From: Gammaproteobacteria bacterium
GTDB lineage: Bacteria > Pseudomonadota > Gammaproteobacteria > Pseudomonadales > Azotimanducaceae
Length of the DNA: 64,000 nucleotides
NCBI GenBank assembly: GCA_027297435.1
Contig: JAPUIA010000087.1
Coordinates: 30,606 to 94,605, forward strand
Reading direction: 5' to 3'
Positions 26,235 through 34,718 of the stretch are shown here, piece after piece. The number at the start of each line of letters is the position of its first letter. The stretch's first letter is position 1. The notes beneath the pieces were generated by a model. It saw only the letters and a program-made list of their open reading frames with translations, made no database searches and was not told where the DNA came from. The translations under genes were made by a program, and so were the position numbers.

Positions 26235-27839
26235 ATGGCCAAGTGGCAGCAAAAACGTAGCTTCTGGACTTGGGGTTTCGTATCGGATGAACCCTCTGAC
26301 GCCGATCGCAAACGGGCAGCACTAACCGTTGCAGCGCGCACCGGCACGGCTGTCGACCCGCCGCCGGTACCGAAGCTCGAGGACATCGAAGTTCGTCCAC
26401 CCCGGTTGTCGGTACCCGAAGCGTTGCGGGATTGGGTAACCACCGATCACGAAGAACGTTTGCTACACACGCATGGTGGTCATCCGCTCGAGCTGCAGGC
26501 GGCGCTCAGAGGTCAGTTTGACAATCCGCCCGACGCGGTCGCCCATCCGCAGAACGAGGACCAATTGGAGGCAACCCTCGCATGGGCTGATAAACATGCC
26601 CACGCCGTCATTCCCTACGGTGGTGCGACCAGCGTGGTCTGGGGCGTCAACGTGCCGGAAGATGCGGAGACTGCGGTGACCGTCGATCTCGATCACTTGA
26701 GTCAGGTGTTGGAGCTCGACGAGGTGTCCCGTGCCGCGCGGATTCAAGCCGGCATGTTGGGACCTGATCTCGAGGATGCCCTGCGTCCCAAGGGACTTAC
26801 GTTGCGGCATTTTCCCCAGAGCTTTCCCTGGTCTACGGTGGGCGGGTGGGTCGCGACCCGCTCCGGCGGCCACTACGCGACCAACCATACCCATATCGAT
26901 GATTTCGTCGAGAGCATTCGCATGCTGACGCCCACAGGTTGGTGGGAGTCGCGCCGGTTGCCGGGGAGTGGGGCCGGGCCGAGCCCCGATCGGATGGTCA
27001 TCGGATCGGAAGGCACCCTTGGCATCATCAGCGAGTGCTGGTTGCGCGTTCAGAAACGGCCGACGTTTCGGGCCACGGCTCCTGTCGTGTTTCCGACCTG
27101 GCAAGCGGGTGCCGAAGGCACCCGACAGATCGTGCAGGCGAAGTTGTGGCCGGCCAATCTAAGGTTGTTGGATCCGGTCGAGGCACGCCAAAGCGCTGGG
27201 TTGGACGGCGAGCAAACGCTCCTGATCGTCGGCTTCGAGTCGGCAGAAGTCTCGCAACGCGCCAACGTCGCCGCGGCGGTCGCCATTGCCAGAGACGCAG
27301 GCGGCAGCGTCGAGGACGAGGCCATTCGTATCGACGACGGACAAGGCCAGGCGACCGGCCGCGAAGGGGCGGTCGGTGCTTGGCGCAACGCCTTTATCGG
27401 CGTCAATGCAGGCCTCACCAATGGCCTGGGCCTCTTGGCAGATACGTTCGAAACCTCGATAACGTGGGATCGTTTTGATGAGTTCGATGGATACGTTCGC
27501 GAACGCGTCGGCGAGGTGCTTGCGCGCGTGCTCAAAGGGTCTGCCACCCTGTCGTGTCGGTTTACCCACGTATATCCGGACGGTCCTGCGCCGTACTACA
27601 GTTTTTCCGGCGTCGGAAAGTTGGGTGGTGAGCTTGAACAGTGGCAAGAGATCAAGCACGCAGCGACCGAGGCCGTGGTCGCCGCCGGCGGTAGTGTGAC
27701 CCACCATCATGCGGTGGGACGTCTGCATCGCCCGGGCTACGACAAACAACGACCGGAGTTATTTGCCGATGCGTATAGGGCCGCCAAAGCGGCCGTCGAT
27801 CCGCATGGCATCATGAATCGTGGCGTGTTGTTCGATTGA
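26235..27839 (+). CDS. FAD-binding oxidase, alkyldihydroxyacetonephosphate synthase-like
   Basis: A 534-residue FAD enzyme of the VAO family. The FAD-binding domain shows VIPYGGATSVVWGV, LRHFPQSFPWSTVGGWVATR, GGHYATNHTHIDDFVES and IGSEGTLGIISE. These match bacterial relatives of AGPS, the ether-lipid enzyme. The C-terminus has the His-rich VTHHHAVGRLHRPGY. Bacterial members are often lone oxidases of unknown substrate, so ether-lipid synthesis is not proven. PolB begins inside its stop codon (TTGA overlap). Confidence 0.85.
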   Translation: MAKWQQKRSFWTWGFVSDEPSDADRKRAALTVAARTGTAVDPPPVPKLEDIEVRPPRLSVPEALRDWVTTDHEERLLHTHGGHPLELQAALRGQFDNPPDAVAHPQNEDQLEATLAWADKHAHAVIPYGGATSVVWGVNVPEDAETAVTVDLDHLSQVLELDEVSRAARIQAGMLGPDLEDALRPKGLTLRHFPQSFPWSTVGGWVATRSGGHYATNHTHIDDFVESIRMLTPTGWWESRRLPGSGAGPSPDRMVIGSEGTLGIISECWLRVQKRPTFRATAPVVFPTWQAGAEGTRQIVQAKLWPANLRLLDPVEARQSAGLDGEQTLLIVGFESAEVSQRANVAAAVAIARDAGGSVEDEAIRIDDGQGQATGREGAVGAWRNAFIGVNAGLTNGLGLLADTFETSITWDRFDEFDGYVRERVGEVLARVLKGSATLSCRFTHVYPDGPAPYYSFSGVGKLGGELEQWQEIKHAATEAVVAAGGSVTHHHAVGRLHRPGYDKQRPELFADAYRAAKAAVDPHGIMNRGVLFD

Positions 27840-30187
27840 GCCAACCGTCTGACAAGGACGCTCCATGGCAGAAGGGCTTCATTCTGCAAGCGAGCTACCG
27901 GATCGAGCGTGGCATCCCAGTGGTAGTTTTGTATGGCCGGTTGGAGGACGGTGCGACCTTCCTCGTGCGTGATCGTCGGCAGGCGCCGCACTTCTATGTT
28001 CGCGCCGAGGACGTAACGAAAGCCAAACCGCCGGATTGGCAGGGGGCAACGTTGGAGTTCTCGGATAAATGCACGTTTGCCGGGCAACCCGTCCAGAAAG
28101 TCATCGTTGCCACGCCACCCGATACACCGGCGGTGCGTGATCGTCTGCACCAGGCCGGCATCGATACGTTTGAGGCGGACGTACGATTTGCGGTGCGCTA
28201 TCTCATCGATCGAGATGTCAAAGGTGGCTGCGAGATTCGCGGTGCGCGCGCGGCGGGCGAAGGTTGCCAGTGGGTGTTCGACGAACCCGAACTGCGCCCT
28301 GCGCACGTGGGCATTCTACCGAGGGTCTTGGCCTTCGATATCGAAACCGATGGCAAGGCCGACCGGCTGCTGGCCATATCGCTATACGGCTGTGGGGCGG
28401 ACGAGGTCTATATCGTCGACTCGAGCGAGCGGCCGATGCCGGACAAGGCGGTTGCCTGTCGCGATGAGAAAGCGGCTCTCGAGCATTTTTGCCGCCGGGT
28501 GGTCGAGCTCGATGTCGACGTGTTGACCGGCTGGAACGTCGTCGACTTTGATCTGAGCGTGTTGTCGCGGGTCGCCGCGCGCGTCCGGCACCCGTTGCAA
28601 CTCGGCCGGGAGCCTGGCCAGATCAGAATCAGACCGGCGCAGGGCTATTTCGGAAGTGGCAGTGCGACTATTCCAGGGCGTCTCGTGTTGGATGGCATGG
28701 ATCTGTTGCGCGGCGCTTTCGTGCGCATGGACGACTACTCGCTCGATGCGGTCGCTCGGGAGGTTCTGGGCGAAGGCAAGGCCCTCGCAGGAGCCAGCCA
28801 CGACCGGCTTGGCGAAATCCTCCATAACTACGCCAACGACCTTGCCGCCTTCGCGCTCTATGCTCGTACCGACGCTCGCTTGGCTTTGGAGATTGTCGAA
28901 CGCTTGGACCTCGTCAACCTGGCCATGGCTCGTAGCCGTTTGACGGGCATGACGCCGGACCGGGTCGCGGCCAGCATCGCATCGTTCGACTTTTTGTATC
29001 TTGCCGAGCTTGGCAAGCGTGACGTCGTCGCACCGACCGTGCGCAGTGACGACTCTCGGGTGTTCGCCGCGCAAGCCGGCGGTCATGTTCTGGAACCCGT
29101 CACGGGCGTGCACGACAACGTTTGGGTGTTCGACTTCAAGAGCCTCTATCCGAGCATCATGCGTACGTACAACGTCGATCCGCTGGGCTTCGTTGCGCCA
29201 GACCAGACAACGATTGATGCCATCGAGATGGCCAGCAGCGCGCGCTTTCGACGTCAGCCGGCGATTCTGCCGAGTATCCTCGATGCGTTGTTTCCGCAGA
29301 GGGAAAAGGCCAAACGGGCGGGCGACGGCGTTGCCTCTCAAGCCATCAAGATACTCATGAACTCCTTCTACGGGGTACTCGGCACGCCGGCCTGTCGTTT
29401 CCACAACCCGGAGATCGCCAACGCCATCACCGGCCAAGGTCGATACTTGCTGCTTTGGTCGAAAAGCTGGTTCGAAGAACGCGGTTTTCGAGTTTTGTAC
29501 GGTGACACGGACAGCCTGTTCGTTGCCTCCGGCCTGAATGCCGAGGATGCCAACCGCGAGGGTCCCAAGCTCGCGCTGACGCTTACCGAGGAGCTCACCC
29601 GGCACATTGACCAGACGAGCGGAGTGGTGAGCCGCCTGGAACTCGAATTCGAGAAACTCTACCGGAAACTCTTCTTACCCGCGGTGCGGTCGGGGACCGA
29701 GGGCGCCAGAAAACGCTACGCGGGCATCATCTCGGGGCAATCGGAGGTCGAGTTCGTCGGGATGGAGGTGGTTCGGCGCGACTGGACCGAGCTTGCCAAA
29801 CACGTGCAACGTGAGCTTTACGCGAGGCTCTTTGGTGAAGAACCGGTAGAAGCGTATTTGAGCGGGCTGGTTCGTGAAGTACGCGGGGGCTTGCATGACG
29901 ACTGGCTCGTCTACCACAAAGGCTTGAGAAAACCGGTCACAGAGTACACGGCAAGCACGCCGCCCCACGTGGCTGCGGCACGCAAGTCCAAAGAACCGGC
30001 GGCCCGCGTGGTGCACTACCTGATTACCCGCGCGGGACCGGAGCCGCTCGACAACCTCACCGCAGAACCGGATCGGGAACACTATGTCGAAAAGCAGGTG
30101 AAGCCCGTTGCGGAGCCGGTGTTGGCAACGCTCGGACTCAAGTTCGCACAGGTGATTGGTGACGACAAACAGTTGGGGCTATTTTAG
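27836..30187 (+). CDS. polB: DNA polymerase II (family B)
   Basis: A damage-tolerant family B polymerase. The 783-residue length equals E. coli Pol II. Exonuclease motif I is VLAFDIETDGK, apparently intact; polymerase motif A is DFKSLYPSIM, motif B includes QAIKILMNSFYGVLG, and motif C is YGDTDSLFV. The start is TTG at 27836, overlapping the stop of the AGPS-like gene, so both are probably co-transcribed despite unrelated roles. In E. coli polB belongs to the SOS response; I see no obvious LexA box here. Confidence 0.95.
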   Translation: MSQPSDKDAPWQKGFILQASYRIERGIPVVVLYGRLEDGATFLVRDRRQAPHFYVRAEDVTKAKPPDWQGATLEFSDKCTFAGQPVQKVIVATPPDTPAVRDRLHQAGIDTFEADVRFAVRYLIDRDVKGGCEIRGARAAGEGCQWVFDEPELRPAHVGILPRVLAFDIETDGKADRLLAISLYGCGADEVYIVDSSERPMPDKAVACRDEKAALEHFCRRVVELDVDVLTGWNVVDFDLSVLSRVAARVRHPLQLGREPGQIRIRPAQGYFGSGSATIPGRLVLDGMDLLRGAFVRMDDYSLDAVAREVLGEGKALAGASHDRLGEILHNYANDLAAFALYARTDARLALEIVERLDLVNLAMARSRLTGMTPDRVAASIASFDFLYLAELGKRDVVAPTVRSDDSRVFAAQAGGHVLEPVTGVHDNVWVFDFKSLYPSIMRTYNVDPLGFVAPDQTTIDAIEMASSARFRRQPAILPSILDALFPQREKAKRAGDGVASQAIKILMNSFYGVLGTPACRFHNPEIANAITGQGRYLLLWSKSWFEERGFRVLYGDTDSLFVASGLNAEDANREGPKLALTLTEELTRHIDQTSGVVSRLELEFEKLYRKLFLPAVRSGTEGARKRYAGIISGQSEVEFVGMEVVRRDWTELAKHVQRELYARLFGEEPVEAYLSGLVREVRGGLHDDWLVYHKGLRKPVTEYTASTPPHVAAARKSKEPAARVVHYLITRAGPEPLDNLTAEPDREHYVEKQVKPVAEPVLATLGLKFAQVIGDDKQLGLF

Positions 30188-30200
30188 CGACCTAGAAGCC

Positions 30201-30216
30201 GTCTCAAAAATGAGAC
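30201..30216. terminator. Short hairpin after polB
   Basis: GTCTCA, AAAA, TGAGAC: a perfect six-base stem with a four-base loop, 13 bases after the polB stop. There is no T tract, so it is at best a weak terminator or an mRNA-stabilising hairpin. Confidence 0.35.
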
Positions 30217-30251
30217 CGCTAATGGTATTCGAAGCAGATTAAGGCACAAAC

Positions 30252-31511
30252 ATGGATAAAACCTTCGATGTTGTGGTGTGGGGAGCGACCGGCTTCACGG
30301 GGCGGTTGGTCGCCGAATATCTTGCCGACCGCTACGGTCTCGACGGCGAGCTCAAGTGGACGATCGGCGGACGTAACGGCCAGAAGCTGGAGAGCGTGCG
30401 CCAGGCGTTTAAGGCGGGCGTGGGACAACTACCGCCCCAAGTTGCCGATAGTCACGACCTGGAGGCTTTGCGCGCGATCGTCAGGCAGACCCGAGTCATG
30501 TGTACCACCGTTGGGCCGTACGCGCGCTATGGTTCGGAACTCGTTCAAGCTTGCGCCGAGGAGGGGGTCGATTACTGCGATCTCACGGGCGAGGTGCATT
30601 GGATGCACGACATGATCCTGCGTCACGATGCGTCAGCGGCTGCCAGCGGCGCGCGCATCGTGCACACCTGTGGTTTCGACAGCATTCCCTCGGATCTCGG
30701 CGTTTTCTACGTCCAACGCGCCATGGCCGAAGCACACGGCGTATATGCTGCCGAGGTGAAGTACCGTGCGTTGGACTTCAAAGGTGGGTTCAGCGGCGGC
30801 ACGGTTGCCAGCATGCTCGATATGCTGGAGCGGGCCGAACAAGACCCGAGCCTAGAGCAGCTCATCAGCGATCCCTACGCGCTCGATCCCCAGGACGGCG
30901 CTCGCGGCTTGGACGGCCCCGACAGCAACACCGCGTTCTACGACGCGGATTTCAAAGCCTGGGCAGCACCCTTCGTCATGGCGGGGATCAACACGCGGGT
31001 CGTACGCCGCAGCCATGCGCTCATGGGCTACCCCTACGGGGCTGATTTTCGTTATAACGAAGCGACACTGATCCGCGGTGGCGTCCTTGGCGCGACCATT
31101 GCAGCGTCGGTTAGCGTAGGCACGGCGGGCGTGCTGGCGGCAATGGCCTTTGCACCGACCCGCAACCTGCTGGCCCGTTGGCTGCCTTCGCCCGGCGAAG
31201 GGCCTTCACAAACCGCGCGCGAGGCCGGGTTTTTCAAGATCGCACTGTTGGGCAAGCACCCAGAAACGCGGGCCAAGGACGTGTTGATCTACGTCCGGGG
31301 GGATCGCGATCCCGGCTATGGCTCGACGGCCAAAATGTTGGCCGAGAGCGCCGTGTGCCTTGCCCGGGATGGGATCAATGTGGGTGGTGGCATCGCTACG
31401 CCGGCCTCGACCATGGGCGCTGCGTTGGTCGACCGGCTCCATCAGAATGCCGGCGTGACTTTTGAGCTTACCAGTAGAACCGAACCTGAGGGCGCGCCAG
31501 ACGCGCGCTGA
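30252..31511 (+). CDS. Saccharopine dehydrogenase-like (trans-acting enoyl reductase-like) protein
   Basis: A 419-residue NAD(P)-binding oxidoreductase. The Rossmann motif is VVVWGATGFTGRLVAEYLA at the N-terminus, followed by VGPYARYGSELVQACAE and VHTCGFDSIPSDLG, characteristic of the saccharopine dehydrogenase/trans-enoyl reductase group seen in many bacteria. A hydrophobic segment (about 275-300) is consistent with membrane association and a lipid substrate. True saccharopine activity is unlikely. Its last 44 bases overlap the end of the convergent small gene. Confidence 0.85.
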   Translation: MDKTFDVVVWGATGFTGRLVAEYLADRYGLDGELKWTIGGRNGQKLESVRQAFKAGVGQLPPQVADSHDLEALRAIVRQTRVMCTTVGPYARYGSELVQACAEEGVDYCDLTGEVHWMHDMILRHDASAAASGARIVHTCGFDSIPSDLGVFYVQRAMAEAHGVYAAEVKYRALDFKGGFSGGTVASMLDMLERAEQDPSLEQLISDPYALDPQDGARGLDGPDSNTAFYDADFKAWAAPFVMAGINTRVVRRSHALMGYPYGADFRYNEATLIRGGVLGATIAASVSVGTAGVLAAMAFAPTRNLLARWLPSPGEGPSQTAREAGFFKIALLGKHPETRAKDVLIYVRGDRDPGYGSTAKMLAESAVCLARDGINVGGGIATPASTMGAALVDRLHQNAGVTFELTSRTEPEGAPDAR

Positions 31512-31632
31512 CCTCGTTCCAGGCCCGGGTTCGGCTGGTGAGATCGTTGTCGGCGTCCAGCCACCGTCGCACTAGGCGTACGTCGCTTTCGGTTTCGGCG
31601 CTGTTCAACAGTCTGTCTCGTACGGTTTCCAT
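31468..31632 (-). CDS. Small protein divergent from the ECF sigma operon
   Basis: A 54-residue basic/acidic helical protein (starts METVRDRLLNSAETES, ends RPQVRFYW) too small for easy family recognition. Two facts support it: AAGGGG lies 8 bases upstream of the ATG, and a copy of the locus's bipartite promoter (TTTGAACC, 18, ACCCA) points at it, with the ACCCA box 47 bases before the ATG. The frame is open to an ATG at 31686, but that would place the promoter box inside the gene. The 'DADNDLTSRTRAWNEV' stretch vaguely recalls anti-sigma N-terminal domains; this is speculation. Confidence 0.55.
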   Translation of the reverse strand: METVRDRLLNSAETESDVRLVRRWLDADNDLTSRTRAWNEVSARLARPQVRFYW

Positions 31633-31674
31633 CGTTGCATCCCCTTTGATTCGAACGATAAGTGTGGCTCTCGA

Positions 31675-31709
31675 ACCTTGGGTCACGGAATTTGCAGGCG
31701 GGGTTCAAA
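31675..31709 (-). promoter_or_regulatory. Predicted ECF promoter P4 (54-codon gene)
   Basis: Reading the minus strand: TTTGAACC (31709-31702), 18 bases, then ACCCAAGGT (31683-31675). The first box and the spacer length are identical to those of P1-P3, and ACCCA is identical to P2 and P3. It drives the divergent small gene. Confidence 0.6.
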
Positions 31710-31837
31710 GTTTTTTCGTTCGCTAAAACGCAGTTGAAACCGTGCGGGTTGAGGCATTAAATGACTTGAGGGCACCGTTTAAGGTGTGCTTGGGGGGACC
31801 GGACTAATGGCCTTGGCGGAAGTGCCGCCACAGGCGA

Positions 31838-31872
31838 TTTGAACCTTCTGGAACATCGACGTTACTCAAACC
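31838..31872 (+). promoter_or_regulatory. Predicted ECF promoter P1 (sigma operon)
   Basis: TTTGAACC at 31838-31845, an 18-base spacer, then ACTCAAACC at 31864-31872, 28 bases before the sigma gene ATG. The GAAC core resembles -35 boxes of RpoE-type sigma factors. Presence upstream of the sigma gene itself implies autoregulation. Confidence 0.6.
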
Positions 31873-31900
31873 TTGGAACCGTATTGGCAGTAGGTATCCG

Positions 31901-32506
31901 ATGAGTGCTTACGTCAGGCTGAGCGGAATGGCAGATAACGAAGATAAGGACATTGCCCTTGTAACGCGTATCGCCGAAGGCGACAAGGCGGCATTTCGCG
32001 CCTTGTTCGAAACCTACGGCGAGCGTGTATTTCGGTACGTCTACCGCATGGTCAATGACGAAGGTCGGGCGGAGGAGGTAACGAACGACGTGATGTTGGA
32101 AGTATGGAAAGGCGCCCGCAAATTCGAAGGCAGATCGAAGGCATCCACCTGGGTGCTCGGTATTGCGAGGCATTTGGCCCTGAATGCGATTCGCGGCAAG
32201 CAACTCGTCACCGTAGACCTCGTCGACTCCCCGGAGGTCGCTGACGGGCGAGAACCCGAAGCGACCGTGCGGGATCGCGATACGGTGAAGCAAAAGCTGC
32301 GCGTTGCTCTGGCGAAGCTGTCGAGCGACCATCGGGAGGTCGTCGAGCTGGCGTTCTTTCACGGCTATTCCTATCAAGAGGTGGCCGAAGTGATGGGTTG
32401 TCCTGAAAGCACCGTAAAAACGCGCATGTTTCACGCCAAGAAACAGCTGCGTCAAGCGCTGAAGCACAGCGGTCTGGATGGTATGACGTTGGAAGCCGTG
32501 CCATGA
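31901..32506 (+). CDS. ECF-type RNA polymerase sigma factor
   Basis: A 201-residue group 4 sigma factor. Region 2 covers about residues 25-95 (FRALFETYGERVFRYVYRMV, AEEVTNDVMLEVWKGA, STWVLGIARH), and region 4 about 125-190 (LAKLSSDHREVVELAFFHGY, SYQEVAEVMGCPESTVKTRM). The ATG at 31901 has AGG six bases upstream; an internal ATG at 31928 (MADNEDKD) is an alternative. The anti-sigma gene overlaps its stop by four bases. The likely target promoters are the four bipartite elements in this locus. Confidence 0.93.
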   Translation: MSAYVRLSGMADNEDKDIALVTRIAEGDKAAFRALFETYGERVFRYVYRMVNDEGRAEEVTNDVMLEVWKGARKFEGRSKASTWVLGIARHLALNAIRGKQLVTVDLVDSPEVADGREPEATVRDRDTVKQKLRVALAKLSSDHREVVELAFFHGYSYQEVAEVMGCPESTVKTRMFHAKKQLRQALKHSGLDGMTLEAVP

Positions 32507-33162
32507 ATCACCGCGAAACACAGGAGTTGTTGGCATGGTATGCGGCGGGCACGCTGGATGCCGATGAGACGAGCGCGGTTCGATCCCACGTTGACGACTG
32601 CCGGACGTGCCGCGAAGAACTCGATGATCTTGCCATCGTGCGCGCGGTCGTGGCAGAGGTCGGCGCCGATGAACCCGCGTACGACCCGGCCATCCTTGAA
32701 CGCGCCATGTCCCAGATCGACGGTATCGAACAGGCTGTTTCGGCACCCGGTGCAGCAACCCGTTCGAGCGAGCGTCGCTCGATATTTGCCGTTTTCGCCG
32801 AGTGGCTGCAATGGTCGCTCACGCCCAACATGGCAAGGCTGGCCATTGCCGGTCAGTTCGCCGTGATCTTGGGGCTCGCTCTCGCGTTGGGGACGATGCG
32901 TACTGAGGCACCGGAGGAGTTTGTCACCGCCGCCGGCCAGGCGAACCAACCCGCACACCTTACGGTCGTGTTCAAGAACGGCGTGACCGAACTCGAGATG
33001 CGCGAGTTGCTGCTTGGACTAGGCACCAGCGTCGTCGCCGGTCCGGGTGCGACGGGGATATATCAGTTACGGGTGGCTGAGCCTGCACGCGTATCGGACG
33101 TACTGACGGCGTTGAAAGCCCACCAGCATATCTTTGTCGCCGCACGGTCGACGCCGCCATGA
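32503..33162 (+). CDS. Zinc-finger anti-sigma factor with subtilase-propeptide-like periplasmic domain
   Basis: A 219-residue single-pass membrane protein. The cytoplasmic zf-HC2 domain has His29, Cys33 and Cys36 in RSHVDDCRTCREEL. A helix spans about 111-131 (ARLAIAGQFAVILGLALALG). The periplasmic part (135-219) is not a standard anti-sigma sensor. Its predicted beta-alpha-beta pattern, with VVAGPGATGIYQLRV and then VSDVLTALKAHQHIFVAA, resembles the inhibitory propeptide of subtilases and the propeptide region of the protease encoded two genes downstream. I infer that it may bind the co-encoded proteases. It is overlapped by sigma upstream and by protease downstream. Confidence 0.85.
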   Translation: MNHRETQELLAWYAAGTLDADETSAVRSHVDDCRTCREELDDLAIVRAVVAEVGADEPAYDPAILERAMSQIDGIEQAVSAPGAATRSSERRSIFAVFAEWLQWSLTPNMARLAIAGQFAVILGLALALGTMRTEAPEEFVTAAGQANQPAHLTVVFKNGVTELEMRELLLGLGTSVVAGPGATGIYQLRVAEPARVSDVLTALKAHQHIFVAARSTPP

Positions 33163-34718
33163 AACGCTTGTTGGTCACGTTTGCCTGGCTGTTGAGCGCG
33201 GCGGTGCTCGCGCCGGCCGCGGTGCTCGCGCCGGCCGTCGCAGCCGTCGAGCAGGCTACCGATCTGGCGGCCGATGAAGTTGCGTTGCCGGAGACGATCG
33301 CGGTCGAAGCCGCGGACCTGGAGGCGTTCGAGTTGGAAGAGTCGAAAGGTTGGCCCAACGACCCCCTTTACGAATCGAGCGGTAGTTGGCAACAGGACTT
33401 TGCCGATCAATGGGCCGTGCAGAGTCTTGAGTTATACCAGGACGAGGATGCCACCGAGTACCAAGCGGTCGTCGTTGCCGTGATCGACACCGGCATCGAC
33501 TACCTGCACGAAGATTTCGCGTCGGACAAGTTGTGGCACAACCCCAATGAGAAGCGCAACGGCCGCGACGACGACGACAATGGCTTCGTCGACGACCTGA
33601 TCGGCTGGAACTTCGTCGATGCCAACAACAACCCCTGGGACCAGTCGGGCCACGGCACCCACATCGCCGGCATCATCAGCGCCTGTACCCACAACGGTCT
33701 TGGCATTGCGGCGATCAATCCGGCTGCGCGCATCATGCCGCTGAAAGTGGGCAACTTTGTGGGGCAGGCGCGAAGCTCGGCGATCGCGGCCGCAATCCAC
33801 TACGCGGTGGACCACGGTGCGCGGGTCATCAATCTGAGTTTGGGCGGTGCGGTTGTGACGACGCTCGAAGAAGAGGCGCTTGCTTATGCGGCGCAGCAGA
33901 ACGTTCTGGTCGTTACGGCTGCCGGCAATGACGGCTACCGGGCGGACGCTGCCGGTTATGCGGCCATCCCCAGTGTGCTCAGCGTCGCTGCCAGCGACGT
34001 CACCGGGGCACGTGCCGGATTCTCGAGTTTCGGTGCGGAAGTGGATCTCATCGCGCCCGGCGTGGAAGTTTTGTCTCTGCGCGCCCGGGATTCGGATTTC
34101 ATAGCGCTCTCCGGCGCGCCGGCCTATCAACCCGCCGCCGCGGTCGTGCGTGAGCAGTATTACCGCGCTTCCGGCACGTCCTTTGCGGCTGCGGTCGTGA
34201 GCGGAGTGGCCTCGAGGGTGTTGTCTGCAAGACCGGGCCTATCGGCGTCTCAGCTCAAGGTTGTGTTGTTGCAGTCGGCGCGAGACGTCGAGGCGCCCGG
34301 TGTGGATCAGTTGTCCGGTTTTGGCCTCGTGGATTTCAACGCCGCGCTGGTGTCCGATCCGCACAAATTTATCGAAGCCAGGCTCAGCAAGATCGACCTC
34401 AGCCTGGTAGACGAGCAGGTCCTGCTGTCGCTCAAAGGGACGGCGGATGCAGATCGTCTCGCCGGGTTCGAGTTGCAGGTACGCGCAGAACAACCGGATG
34501 CGATGTGGTTGCCGTTGGGTAGCCCCATGACGACGGCAATACGAAACGACAGGTTGGCGGAAGTGAACCTCGAAAAGCTGATCGAGCAAACCGGTGGGGC
34601 GACCGAGTGGCGTGTTCGACTACTTGTGAACCATGAAGACGGAACGACGAGGGAGGCGCAGATGGCGCTTGCGCTTCCCCGACCGGCGCCGCCACCCGAA
34701 GAGCAGGCCGATGAGTAG
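33159..34718 (+). CDS. Secreted subtilisin-like serine protease (S8), first of two
   Basis: A 519-residue exported protease. Catalytic Asp110 (VVAVIDTGID), His165 (DQSGHGTHIAGI), oxyanion Asn257 (TAAGNDG) and Ser341 (ASGTSFAAAV) are all present. The signal peptide (1-29) contains an exact 18-base tandem duplication that repeats AVLAPA. Between signal and catalytic domain lie only about 75 acidic residues with no recognisable I9 propeptide. A C-terminal domain (about 395-519) follows the catalytic part. ATGA overlap with the anti-sigma gene shows tight coupling. Confidence 0.92.
   Translation: MKRLLVTFAWLLSAAVLAPAAVLAPAVAAVEQATDLAADEVALPETIAVEAADLEAFELEESKGWPNDPLYESSGSWQQDFADQWAVQSLELYQDEDATEYQAVVVAVIDTGIDYLHEDFASDKLWHNPNEKRNGRDDDDNGFVDDLIGWNFVDANNNPWDQSGHGTHIAGIISACTHNGLGIAAINPAARIMPLKVGNFVGQARSSAIAAAIHYAVDHGARVINLSLGGAVVTTLEEEALAYAAQQNVLVVTAAGNDGYRADAAGYAAIPSVLSVAASDVTGARAGFSSFGAEVDLIAPGVEVLSLRARDSDFIALSGAPAYQPAAAVVREQYYRASGTSFAAAVVSGVASRVLSARPGLSASQLKVVLLQSARDVEAPGVDQLSGFGLVDFNAALVSDPHKFIEARLSKIDLSLVDEQVLLSLKGTADADRLAGFELQVRAEQPDAMWLPLGSPMTTAIRNDRLAEVNLEKLIEQTGGATEWRVRLLVNHEDGTTREAQMALALPRPAPPPEEQADE
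33201..33236 (+). repeat. 18-bp exact tandem duplication in signal-peptide region
   Basis: GCGGTGCTCGCGCCGGCC occurs twice without a gap (33201-33218 and 33219-33236), lengthening the hydrophobic core of the protease signal peptide by six residues. It is a likely slippage site. Confidence 0.9.

Noticed and set aside
28382..29605. 407-codon open frame on the minus strand
   Set aside because: It lies entirely inside polB, has no recognisable motifs and an Arg/His-rich composition typical of the antisense of a GC-rich gene.
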